Assembly (NCBI GenBank): GCA_013398615.1
Contig: VZSR01003803.1
Coordinates: forward strand, 5,597,392-5,661,391
DNA length: 64,000 nucleotides
Reading direction: 5' to 3'
Source: Brachypodius melanocephalos
Taxonomy: Eukaryota > Chordata > Aves > Passeriformes > Pycnonotidae
Of the stretch, positions 26,501-37,300 are shown in pieces. The notes under the pieces are model-generated. The model did no database searches and was not told where the DNA came from. It saw only the letters and a list, made by a program, of their open reading frames with translations. Each line of letters begins with the position of its first letter. Within the stretch, counting starts at the first letter, position 1. A program made the position numbers and the translations under genes.

Positions 26501-28225
26501 TCTTGGCCTGGAGTGATATTTCCCCTCTCATCTTCAGTGTATATGTAGTCAACTAGCCTAATTCTAAACCACAAAATGAAAGTCACAATGACTTCATCCC
26601 ATCAGTCTAAAGCATTCACCTGCAGGAATATCTATGTTCTAATCAACTGATGAGCGTGAAAACACGACATGAAGGCAATGTATCTCACTCACGCCAGGGA
26701 TGGTATTACAAAAAGCAACGTGTGTTGGTATTACTGAGCCCTTGCTATGAACATCAGCAAGAATAGGCCCTGCAAATAAAAGTCAGACAAGTCAAATGTA
26801 GTGTTTACACATTGCTTTCACAGGGCTTGGTTCTCGTCTCATTAGTATAAATCAGTAGCAAGCTTATTTATGTCATTACAGTTATATCAAGCAGATCAAG
26901 GTGCTCAGGCCCTGTTTCACCACCTCTTACTAATATTCTGCCAGGATTATTGATAATACTGGTGCACAAGCAAGGAAACTATGAAAAATATTCATTTCAA
27001 GCTCCACTGCAAGCAGAGTAAAATAATCAATATACACTTACAAACAAGAAAGAAAAGAACTTTGCTTTGGAACAAAACTGGACTTACAAGTAAAATGTAG
27101 TGGGAACAACTGGAAGAAAATAGTAAGTATACAATTAAAAGAACCTGTTTAAAGAAACATTCTCCAGATAAAATCCATACCTAGTTTGCTTCTACTTTTT
27201 TGTTAGCCTGCTTCCTTATTCATTTAGCTTTCTTTTTATTTTCTTACTTTTGCCCTCCATTAAGCGCAAATTTTGTCAATTTGCTTCTGTCTGAAGTCAG
27301 TTTCGTTTCTGTGTTCCTTGCTTTTGGAACATTGTTCACTGGCTTTGCCTCAGATATCTTTTAGGTGAACAAGAACCTGAATTGAATGATTAAGCATTTT
27401 GTGCTTCTCCATCCTTTCAGTTTGCACAAAGACAGATCTTGCTTTTTTTTTTTTTTCTCTAGGTATCACCAAAATTAGTTTTAATTTCAATCAAAAGGGA
27501 AAGTTCTACCAGAAAAACAATAACAAAACTAAGTCCTTTGGGAAAAAAATCAGACACATTATATAGTCCCCAGTTTGGTATTATTTAATTGCTTAATACT
27601 GTTTTCAAAAGTTCCATCAGAACATACCCTTATATAATCTAAAATAGCATAAGTTGTTGGTTTCTCTAAGATAGACCATAAAATGCAGATTAATTTTGTG
27701 ATTGGATGCTCAGCTGGAGTTATTCTTTACTTACCACAGAAAAGCAGATGTTTCATATCCTCTGGGTAACTGTAGACCATAAAAAGTCATAGAATTTTTT
27801 CTCCTTAACTTTTTAAAAAAGTACAAACTAACTAAATAATAGTTCCATGGTGTTTCCATTCTAAATACAGGCCCATTCACCAAGAACACTGAAATATGAC
27901 AACACTATATGAATTTGAAGCACATAATTAGAGCAAGCCTCAATAGCATAATATTATTCCTTAATGCTTTCTTTAACCCTATGAGTTGTAGATATTTGTT
28001 TCTGTACAATTCAAACATATTACTCAGTCACTAATGAGAATGCAATATTGACTGTCAGCAGGAGAAAAATGCTTTACTGGGAAAGTCCCAAAGATTATCT
28101 GAAATTCAGACAACATAGCGATATTTCGTTTGAGATGGGATATACGGAAAGATTCCTTTGCATAACCTTGGCTGTGAACTTGTTATGAAGAGTGTAGGTT
28201 GATCTGTGTCCATGGACATGATATC
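20531..28225. other. Non-repetitive sequence, no gene seen
   Basis: This is about 7.7 kb in which I see no interspersed repeat or convincing exon. Open frames at 24535-24840 (+) and 25418-25843 (+, 141 codons) are the longest. Neither resembles a known protein, and both are overlapped by antisense frames. A T14 run lies at 27443-27456. The interval 26600-27000 is noted in the findings as a candidate conserved noncoding element. Confidence 0.5.
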
Positions 28226-28229
28226 AAGC

Positions 28230-28265
28230 AGTAGTGGTTTAAACAAGGGGTAACGGCTTCAAGCT
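28230..28265 (+). mobile_element. CR1 LINE, 5' piece of a copy split by an LTR
   Basis: The stretch agtggtttaaacaaggggta (28231-28250) followed by acggcttcaagct (28252-28264) is the CR1 segment that normally continues directly into gaaagaaggtaggtctg. That continuation is found 560 bases downstream, beginning at 28831. The left limit may lie further upstream, but similarity is not clear before about 28230. The last five bases (AAGCT) are the left target-site copy of the LTR insertion. Confidence 0.8.
28261..28265. repeat. Target-site duplication, left copy (AAGCT)
   Basis: AAGCT directly precedes the LTR boundary and is repeated exactly at 28826-28830. Five-base duplications are typical of ERVL-class integration. 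Confidence 0.85.
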
Positions 28266-28316
28266 TGTAGAGGTTTGAAAGCAAAACAAGTGAGAGGCTC
28301 CAAGTCAGAAATACAA

Positions 28317-28322
28317 TTTAAT
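28317..28322 (-). promoter_or_regulatory. LTR polyadenylation signal (ATTAAA)
   Basis: On the minus strand the hexamer ATTAAA lies about 50 bases before the 3' end of the LTR, inside an AT-rich stretch. This is where the R region of an LTR normally carries its poly(A) signal. Whether it is still used is unknown. Confidence 0.65.
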
Positions 28323-28524
28323 AAGAAAGGCAAAAAAGAAAGTAAAATAAAATAAATGCAATAATACAAAAGACCACTGACAGAGTCAGAGTACAACCTG
28401 AGCAGGCTGATGGAAGCAGTCCAGATGAGGTGGTCTTCCTGGAGCAGTGATCCCATAGAAAGGTCTGGTAGCTCTGGTCCCCTGGGAATTGAGTGGGTAA
28501 GGGCCTGGGCTGTCCCTAACTCCA

Positions 28525-28534
28525 GATTATATCC
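28525..28534 (-). promoter_or_regulatory. LTR TATA-like box (GGATATAATC)
   Basis: On the minus strand GGATATAATC lies 291-301 bases from the LTR 5' end. The TATA-like core precedes the poly(A) signal by about 200 bases, consistent with a U3 promoter. A start site about 25-30 bases further along the minus strand (near 28497) would be expected. Confidence 0.6.
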
Positions 28535-28607
28535 AGGTGAGAATGCTTGGCTCCTCCCCCTGGGCGGAGCATCTCACAATGGGATGATGGGTCATACAGG
28601 TGGTCCT

Positions 28608-28737
28608 TGATGGCTCGTTAAAGAGAGATAGCTCCCAGAGGGAGTTGTCTATGAGTCATTAACAGAAGATAGCCCGGAGGGAGGGGTGGTGTTTGATAAG
28701 CCATTAACAGAAAATGGCCCAGAGAGAGGGGGCCTGG
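28608..28737 (-). repeat. Three ~43-bp imperfect tandem repeats in LTR U3
   Basis: Three consecutive units lie at 28608-28649, 28650-28693 and 28694-28737 (42, 44 and 44 bases). Each has the order: a gcc/gtc-type start, ttaacaga or ttaaagag, agatagc or aaatggc, then a purine block (cagaggga, ggagggag or agagaggg). Duplicated U3 segments in retroviral LTRs commonly act as enhancers; that role is inferred here. Confidence 0.8.
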
Positions 28738-28825
28738 AAAAACACTGCTCCAACAATTGGATTCAATAGTTCATGAAGATGGTGATAGAATACTTTGTGC
28801 ACATCCTATATTACAACCCAGGACA

Positions 28826-29072
28826 AAGCTGAAAGAAGGTAGGTCTGTATTGGATATTAGGAAGAAATTCTTTACTCTGAGGGTGGTGAGGCTCTGGAAC
28901 AGGTTGCCCAGAGAAGTTCTGGTTGCCCCATCCTTGGAAGGGTTCAAGATCAGTTTGGATGGGCCTTTGAGCAACCTGGTATAGGAGAAGATATCCCTTT
29001 TCATGACAAAGGCATTGGAGATAGATGTTTAAGGTCCCTTCCAATACAAACCTTTCCACGATTCTATGATTT
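28826..29072 (+). mobile_element. CR1 LINE, 3' piece of the copy split by the LTR
   Basis: The first five bases (AAGCT) are the right target-site copy. The CR1 3' sequence then resumes: gaaagaaggtaggtctgtat, ttggatattaggaagaaatt (28852-28871), ggctctggaacaggttgccc (28890-28909), gagcaacctggtataggaga (28969-28988), ggtcccttccaatacaaacc (29032-29051), and the CR1 tail acgattctatgatttt (29057-29072). Joined to 28230-28265 it forms one CR1 3' end interrupted only by the LTR. The short open frame at 28757-28984 spans the LTR/CR1 junction and is not a gene. Confidence 0.95.
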
Positions 29073-32000
29073 TATCTGACATCATATACCAGTTACTTGA
29101 ACCACCAATGGAAGAGAAGCCAAGTGACTGTCATTGCCTATCACAGAAACATTTGTCTTGTAGAAACAACAAATAATTGTGGACAGTTATGGCAGACCAC
29201 TCAATATCCAGCAATCTCACAGCCCATAGCCCAGGCTTTGCTTTTGATCTCTCTCCTGAATTAACACTCCTCATTCTTACTGCAGGAGACATTAACGACG
29301 AGAGGCAAAAAGCAGGGTGCCATGGGCTGCACACAGGCAGGGCAGCAGCAAGGGGAAGCCCCTTCCCACACAGAAACAGCTGAATGGGCAGGTGCCCAGA
29401 TTCAGCAGGGAGCTGAGACAGCAGGTGGAAAAACGAGATAGGAGAGGAAATTAATGGGGAGAACAATCTTGTTTCACGTGCTGCTGGACCACAGCCTCTC
29501 TGCATCGTCTGGCACTGCCTGCTCAGCCTCCAGGCGTCTGTTGCACTGTCTGTTACTGATAGAGATTCCCAGTGCTCTGAGCTCTTGGACAGCCCTGGAT
29601 AAATCCACAGCACCATGTCTCTTCCAGTATTGTTGCATGGATGCCATTGGCTGGGAGATTTCCTGACACAGGCACCAGCCATTTCATCATCACCTGTGGG
29701 AGCAGAGATGACCAGAGACAGGTAGCTTGGGCAGGAAGGAGAAAATTCTGTGTTAGAAGTTAAGGAATTGGAAGCTTTTGCTCATCAATTTTTGCTCATT
29801 ATCTGAATGAAAAATGGATTTGAATATCATTAGTCATGAAGAGCTTAAACTACCCCACCAAAGCAAAGTCCATTTGAATGTACTTTTACACCAATTAGAT
29901 ACTGATATGAGCAGTGCTATCTTAGTCCCTCAGCCAGAGATTTCAAAGCTCTCAACAAAGCTGGTTCTGCATTATTTTCAATGAGCTGCAGGTATTGCTT
30001 CGCTTTGATTCTTGGGGTTCTCCTAAGTGTCTGCAAGGCCACACACCCAAAACCCTGTCCAGGTTCAAAGCTGCATTTCTCTTACTTCTTTTTGGAAGAA
30101 ACAAACAGCAGGATGACAGCTCTGAGTCTAAAATCTTTCAAGTTCAAGCTAAAGCCTGGTGACTGGCAGCGTGCCACTCCTTGTGCAGGCTCTCTATAAA
30201 TTACTAGAGGGGGTCTGTGCAGAGACAGCAGTTTTCTCCTCCACAAGTGCAAAAATCAGAGCCAATTTGAGCACAGGCTGATGGTGGAAAAGAAATCAGA
30301 GTGGAAGTGAAGGAAAACTAAAGTCACAGCAATAAGGCTGTGTAGATGAGATGAGCACAGAAACAAAGTCCTGGGCAGATGTTTCATGCCAGTGCAGTGG
30401 TTGAGTAACATGCCTTACTCCATAGAGCCCTAGCAAGGTCAAAAGCAGCCACCAGATCTTTTGTTCTTTTCCATTGGCACCCTCCACACTGGGTATCACT
30501 GAGTAACTACTGGAGCATTAGCTGTGTGGTGAAGTGGTGCATTTTTATAATTTGTGCTAATGTATTTACTCTCTTACTCTCTGCCAGGGTTTGCGACTAC
30601 CAGCATCAGATACAAATCAGCAAGTATGGTATTTCATAACCTGTTTTTCTAGAACCCTGCAACAATGCCAAACAGATTCTTAAGCCATGGAATATCTCTC
30701 TATTCTTCTTTGATTTCTTTTATTTCCTTCAGCAAAGTCCCTTTTGAAACAGTGAAAAATTCCACACAAGGCAATGAAGATTCAGTATACATCGCTTAAA
30801 GAGAATTATTTCCCTATAAATTGATTTCAAAAAAAGATTTTGGCATTTTGACCAAAACCACATATCTTAAATTATCTTGTATCCCTCCAAACACACATCC
30901 TAAGCCCTTTTTTGTCCATACTAGAAAGACAGTCATACTTTGGCACAATTTAAAAGGCTTTGAGAATGATGATGATTTAAAACAAAGTATTCCCCAAGCA
31001 GGCTGTGGACTTGAGCAGAAACAGCCGCAGAGTCCTGCGGGGACTTCACAGCATAGAATTGATTTAGCAGGGAAGTGTGTAGATTGAACAGTGATGGATG
31101 CTGTAGAAAACTGTGTGATATAGAAGATAGATGGTCATTTGAAAAAAGATCAAGGAAAAACACACTGAAAACCAGGAGAGCCTCCAGCTTTGTTCAAATT
31201 ATGATCAGTATCAGGCCCAGTAAGGCCTCAGAGACAAAGTGGATGGATAAAGCCATGCTCTGCAGTGTCCTTTCTCTTCAGAGGGGCTGCCCCAGTGCAA
31301 AAAGCTGTTGCTGCGTTAGATGTCATTAGACAGCAACACAGCTGTATGACAACTCCCCTCACACAAGATATGCACGTCTACATGGAGTGTTCACCCTCTA
31401 AAATACCGATATTGCTGGTGCCAGATAGAGGGAAAATAAACATCCAATATCCCGTGGTTTCTCATGGATGGGGCTCAGCCCCCAGATGTGCTCCCAGCTC
31501 TCTTTCCTGCCTGTACTGCAGCAGGTGCTGCGTGCAAGGTGCTGCATGGATGGTCACCATGGGGCCAGGGGACTTATCCTGAAAAGGATGGCCAGCATGG
31601 GAGAGGAAGAAACAAAGTGTGCCCTGCACTGTTTGTCACCTGGAGCTCATTAAATACATCTCTTATCATTTCTCTTTTCTTCCAGAATTGTTTGTTTGTG
31701 GTGACTGAAGATGAAGGCTATCCATCAGTCTTACTCTTAGAAAGCACTTCAGGCCTCTTTATGTTCTGCAAGCAGAAGACAGAGTGACGGAAATAGGTCT
31801 GCAAATATTCCCTGTCCTCCCCAGGAAACATACCCCAAGACAAAATGTTGCAAAATTCAAGCACGCTATTTTAATAAATTCCTACATGAAGCTATATAAA
31901 GCTAAATAAAACCTCATCCCATTGTGAACACCAGAGAATGCAATTTTTGCCAAGACACTTACAGAAAATATGTACATTTGTGCTTGTAAATGTAAGTTAA

Positions 32001-33199
32001 ATTCTAAGGGCTCATTTTAGACTACTTCAAATTCTTAATTTTGCAAATGCCGTTAATACCTTCAATGCCGCATTAGCATATCCTGTATCCTCTTTAAATT
32101 ATACAGAAGCTGCTATCAAAACCTGCTCAGGGAGATTCCAGAGAACCTCGACACACAAAAAAATATGCTTAATATCTACATTTTAACATTAGTCAGAGCC
32201 TAAATAGATCAAAGATATACTCTGGAACAGCATGATTATAAGCCTGCACAACTGAAAAATAGGAACCAAATGAAAGGACAGGACCCTGAGCATCTGCATA
32301 TCTGTAGACTAAATATATTCATATAGGAAAATGCTTTGGGAAACACTAATGATCTGCACACTGCAGCAGTATGAGAAGAGCTGGGACAAAAGACTGGCAC
32401 TTGCATCCTAAAATTATAGCAATAAAATTACCAGTTTTCTTCCTCAAAGTTTCTACTGCTTTCCATTTCATTCTTCATAAGAGCAAAATTCTCTATTTAT
32501 TATAATATTTAAATGAAGAAGCCTTAAACATAGATAAGCAAAAGACTTTGTCCATGAAAAATTCTTACAAGTGCAAAATTTGTAACGTGAAACTTTGAAA
32601 TTCAATGCATTTCTGTAAAAGCTTTAGAAAACGTGTGTACAAACAGCATTCTTTCAGAATATCTGAGCAAAAATAGAGCTGATTTTGAAAGGGCTGAAAA
32701 CATTTCCTCTTTGCATTTTCAAAATGCAGGAGGGGTTAATTTTCAAACCTCAGGAGGGGTTGAAAATAATGTCAAAATAAAAGAACCCTTGAAAGAAGGT
32801 GAATTGTCTCTTGCAACATATTCATAAAGAAAGCTTTCAGTCTTGGAGCAATGCATCTTCAGGAGTTTAATTCAATGACCACGTTACTTGGCTCATTTGC
32901 TGATTGCCAATTTTGCTGATTAATTCTTGATCTGAATAACTCCTCTTAGGGGGAAAAAAAAAAAAAAAAAAAGAAAGAAAGAAAGAAAAAAAACAGTAGC
33001 AGACTCATTTATCTGCCCCGAAACTACTAAACAATTGACTGATTTCTATCCCCTCATTTGAATTTCCAAATACAGGAAAGCCTCTAAATGCCAATATATT
33101 CCTTTCCCCACTCGTATGTCAGAATATGCCAGAAAAGTTCGCTAACATTTTTCATTCCCATGAAGTGCAGAGTTTCACAGGTTGTGAACAAAGATCATT
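29073..33199. other. Non-repetitive sequence, no gene confirmed
   Basis: No interspersed repeat is recognised. A 183-codon open frame on the minus strand (29131-29682) is the longest in the whole window. It lacks recognisable domains, a plausible homologue or conserved motifs, and two + strand frames overlap it, so I do not call it a gene. Frames at 31265-31787 are likewise unsupported. A poly-A/GAAA tract at 32954-32993 is listed separately. Confidence 0.5.
32954..32993. repeat. Poly-A followed by (GAAA)n
   Basis: Nineteen A residues are followed by four GAAA units and then more A. The same A-run-then-GAAA layout recurs at 61521-61556. Confidence 0.92.
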
Positions 33200-34320
33200 T
33201 TGTCAGCCCATAAAATAGGTTTGTGTGAGGAAATACAGCGGCAATTCTCTTCTATTTCAGAATTAAGGAGTGGGAATCTTAATTAGACATTGGGATAATA
33301 TCAGCGAGTTACACAGAACAGAATAAAATGCATAAAAGATATAAACTCTCATGCTTCAAGGTATTAGTCAAGCAGTAATGGATGGGTTAGCACAGAAATA
33401 CCCCTGGGGAGCAGGCAATTTTTTCATTTCCCCCTTCATTTATCGCCTTTGAAAGCTAACTCATCTGAGCAGGTGTAAATGAGTCCAGTGGGTCTAATGA
33501 GACATATGAAAGAGAGGATGGGAGTTACGGTGAAGATCACTAGTTTGGAAATGAAGCTTCGTGAGAAGAAATAGCTGAATAATGCATTAGCCTGCCTGAT
33601 AGCCACCCCTGCTACTTTTACCCCAGCTCCTCGCCCCACATTTCGTCACTGATTACCGAGGTGAAGCAATTAGGCATGTCGATTCCCAACTACCCATAAC
33701 CTATTGCTGGCTCCCCAGCAGGGATGAGCCCATTATGTACATATGAATGCAGCAGCTTTCCCATTTGTACGGACCAGTACGTTCTTAGGATCAATTTAGC
33801 TCACCGTTATAATGTGCAAAGGAGATGTAATGTGCCTTCTCACTAAACCAAACAATATCTTTCAGTGACTTTTTTGTCTTCATCCCAGCATGTGCTCTTT
33901 CCCTGGAGGAAACACGATGTGTTATATGAGTTTGGGCGTCAGCTACGGCTTGTCTTCAGTGATTGTCGTTTCTATGCAGAGATGACTCTCTCTGCAAAAC
34001 CCTAATGACAAGGCACAGATTGTAACCTCAGTAAAACTAAACGAACTGAGCCCTACAATCCCCATCAGCAATTGATTTTGGCTACTAATTTGTGGCAAAA
34101 AACTACCAGCATCCAGTCTCTCCTAGTGTTTTACAGGAAGATTGTTGTGGAAGATAGCTGTAAATCCTGCAGAAAACCCCTCTCTGCACTGAAGACAAAG
34201 CTTATGTGCATAAACCGAGCTGCCAATAAATTCGATGCAAGTTGTCCATAAGCCAGATTCTCAGCTGGTGTGGACTGGCACAGCTCCACGCATGTCAATT
34301 ACCAGCAATATGATGTCTGT
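33200..34320. promoter_or_regulatory. Candidate conserved noncoding block, CpG-retaining
   Basis: By hand count this interval holds about 20 CpG dinucleotides, whereas comparable lengths elsewhere in the window have only a few (about three in 13681-14540). It has no recognisable repeat and no long open frame, and it carries TAATTA/TTAATTAGA-type cores (for example 33278-33285), GTAAATGAG-type and TCAATTAC-type motifs, and a high-complexity base mix. Elevated CpG without an island is seen in some long-range developmental enhancers, because constraint slows CpG decay. Conservation itself cannot be seen from one sequence, so this is an inference; target gene and tissue are unknown. Confidence 0.4.
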
Positions 34321-37300
34321 CTCTGCTGCTGGTAGGCCATGTGCTAATTTGCAGGAGGAGAGGACACATCAGGCTGGATGGCTCTTGCTGGGCTGCAGCA
34401 GAGCTCAGTGAGTTAATTGTTTGCATGGTTTGATGGTCACCCCGGTCCACCCAGGACTGCAGTGACTAGGGCTTTGACCCAGACTTGGTACCCAGCCCTG
34501 CAGGAGGGGATCAAAACATCTCCTTGGTGGCAATTATTGACCCCTCAAGGTGGATGATGTGATGAATAGCTGCCAGCCTCTCCCGTGCCTAAATATGCTC
34601 TAAGTATGACGTTGGATTGTCATATTTAGTCAGGAAAAGCAGGGCTGTGGGTAGCCCTGTGCCCTGCCTGGTGCACAGACACTGCCAGCAGCAATATAAA
34701 CATTCTGTGAGCTCACAACAATTATTTATCAGTTACTGCACACAGCAGGCAGCAAAGGATAACGGGCTACTAGGCTCAGCAGGAGCATCCTTGCTGCCCA
34801 TGACAGAGGCACCCTGTGAGGTTCTGTTGTCCAGGCAGCCGTCAGTCAGATGGGGAAGTGTCAACTTCCTTGCTGGAAATGACTGAACTTTGATCTTCCT
34901 GAATTGCTCTCATTTCTTGCAGTTTTGTGCCATCACATGTCAATGGTTCTCTCCTGAGGACTTAATTCTCCTTCTGCCTGTGTTTTGAATTTTCCTATTT
35001 TGCATGGCTTTGGCTTATGTTCCCTTAGAGCTTGACAGCTGCTCTTTTCATTCGAGCTAAGCTGAAATCAGAGAGTTTGGTTTCAAAATCCAAGCCGTGG
35101 GTCACAGGCAGCTAAAACCGTGGGCTGCATGCTCCATTGCCATCTCCAGCAGTGCAGTCCCACTCCTCCCCTCACACCCTTACTGGCCCTTCAACAGCTG
35201 AGCAGCAAATCTGGAGACAGGATCAGACACAGGCACAAGCAATTATTTTTTCTTCCACATAGATGTAGCTTGAAGCCAGGCCATATTCCTCACTTCACAA
35301 GAGTTAGCAGCAGTACTAAGGAAGGAAACAGAACATCTATCAGAGGAAAAGGTGGGAGGATAGTAATCTTGTAGCTTTAATCAGAAAGGGGGTCTGACTC
35401 TACCAATTGTGAAACTACAATTTGAGAAGAAGCAACTCAAAAAGCCCAGTAGCAATTTAGGGAAATATCCATAAGAGATGTGAGACTTCCTTCCCTAGGC
35501 AAAGTAGGGAAATGAACTCCAGTCCCAGCCCTGGAAAAGCTCCCTTGATATTGAAGGACTGATTAAAAGCGACACATTTCAGTTTCTTCCTGTATTTTGT
35601 GAAAAGACTTTAAACAAAGACCTCTAGAGCCATTTGTATCATTTTTTCCTAAAGATTTCTAAAATTAGAAAGACATTCTTCATTTACAGATCAAATTAAA
35701 TGTTTCCAGTTTTTTATTGTTTTGGCTGTTTTTTATTTAGACAAGTTAAAAAATAAAAATGTTGCATGTTGGAAAAAAACCTTTTTCCTTCTATTTAGCA
35801 TCCAAATCAAGAAAACAATTATTCATGGAGTCCTATCATGCTGTGCTGCTCTAATATGTATTTTATAGAAACCATTTCCTACAGTTCACGCTGTTCTCTG
35901 TTTTCTCAGTGATGTGTCCCAAAGGATAGTCTTAAGGAATTACTTGACCTCTAGTGTCTCTGAGATTTTCAGAAAGAATCTGCTGGAGATGCTTACTGAA
36001 ACAGAAGGTGGAAAAGAAAACAGATTGAAGACAGCTTCTACAAGTTTTTTTTCAGAGAGTGAGATCAGGACCACCTTTCTGTAAAAAACAGTGGGACAGC
36101 CTGATTTTCCATATCAGTGTCTGTTCCTGGGGGTAACAGTAAGAAAAAAAGACATTTCTGATCCTTCTTTCATCTGTACTGATGCTCTGAAGAAAGACTG
36201 CATACAGACTTCATTGGCATTTAACAGTACTAGTTTTTAAAACTTTTGCTCTTAGTTCTTCTGAAACTTTTCACCAGAAGGAAAAAAAAATTACAGTATC
36301 CAAACCAATTCTTGAGAAAAGATTGAACTGACAGGGAGATTTATTTGTGCCTGTTGTCATTGAAATGTCTGTGTTGGTTAGCCTGTAATTAAAAACTATG
36401 TTTGACTGATGCACAAGTGAATTTTTTCAATATTTTTCTACATTTTAGAACCCAAAGGAGCACTTTGAAAGAACCAGGTCCAGAGCACATAGCACAGCAG
36501 GTGTGGACACATGATCTAACAAGGCTGACACGTGACAGGTGAACAAATTACCCATATGCAGCTGAGCTCCCACATCTGGACAGTTGTGCCTCCTGGCTTA
36601 TTCCAATAATGAAACAGAATATATTAGAGGAAGCACAATGTATTTCCCCAATGGTGGGGGAAAGCATGAAGAGTCAATTATTGCCACCCAGCTGCTGGGC
36701 ATTGATTTCTTATGCCAAAATGATTGGATCATTCTTGACTGTATGCCAAGAAGGTGCATACACTCAGTGCTGCGTGGTACCAGATGATGGGTGGCAACTT
36801 CCTGACTTTACTTGGCTTGATCACACTTCATCATGTGTAACTTCAGATTCATTCTGAGGAACAACAGAGTAATTTGTGCTCACACTGCCTAAAAGGGCTT
36901 GTGTTGGCTTTTCAAAAGCAGTTTGGGGTATTAGAAACTTAAATTCTATTGAAAACGGGGAGGTATTTATATGTGATACAGTACTTGTCCTAATGTATAC
37001 CTGCCAAATTGCATTCATCTTGTAGCTTGTCACATCAACATGTTTCAAGATGCATGACAAGATGTTTTACAACCTTAAGGTGTTTCTATTTGTGAATTAT
37101 TTTACACTGAAAGAATTTGCAATGAGTGTTTGCTCAATCTGGTTATTTTTGTGTGCAGCAACTTGTTAAGCTTTGTATTTCTGCACTCTTTTGGACAAAA
37201 ATTTCAGTATAATTGATAATAACAATATAAAAATTGTTTCCACTGTATATGCTTTTAATTTCTTTCTTTTCCTTCTACCATTTTTTGTGACAAAATCTCT

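Larger units (their letters stand above)
28266..28825 (-). mobile_element. Solo LTR, ERVL-type, songbird-like
   Basis: Read on the minus strand, this 560-base element starts TGTCCTGGGTTG and ends CCTCTACA, so it has the canonical TG...CA ends, and it is flanked by AAGCT on both sides. It carries a TATA-like box and an ATTAAA polyadenylation signal in the right order for U3-R-U5. U3 contains three imperfect tandem units of about 43 bases. There are no gag, pol or env sequences beside it, so it is a solo LTR left by recombination between the two LTRs of a provirus. The sequence resembles LTRs I associate with songbird genomes. Class ERVL is inferred from the 5-bp duplication and the TGTCCTGG start; the exact family name needs a repeat-library match. 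It sits inside a CR1 copy. Confidence 0.88.

Noticed and set aside
27443..27466. T-run followed by CTCTAG/GT resembling a splice acceptor
   Set aside because: No coding frame with homology follows it; polypyrimidine tracts are common in AT-rich DNA.
28757..28984. Open frame across the LTR/CR1 junction
   Set aside because: Produced by the nesting of two transposons; no biological unity.
29131..29682. 183-codon minus-strand open frame, longest in the window
   Set aside because: No domain, signal or family resemblance, and two overlapping + strand frames. Length alone is within chance expectation for a 64-kb window.
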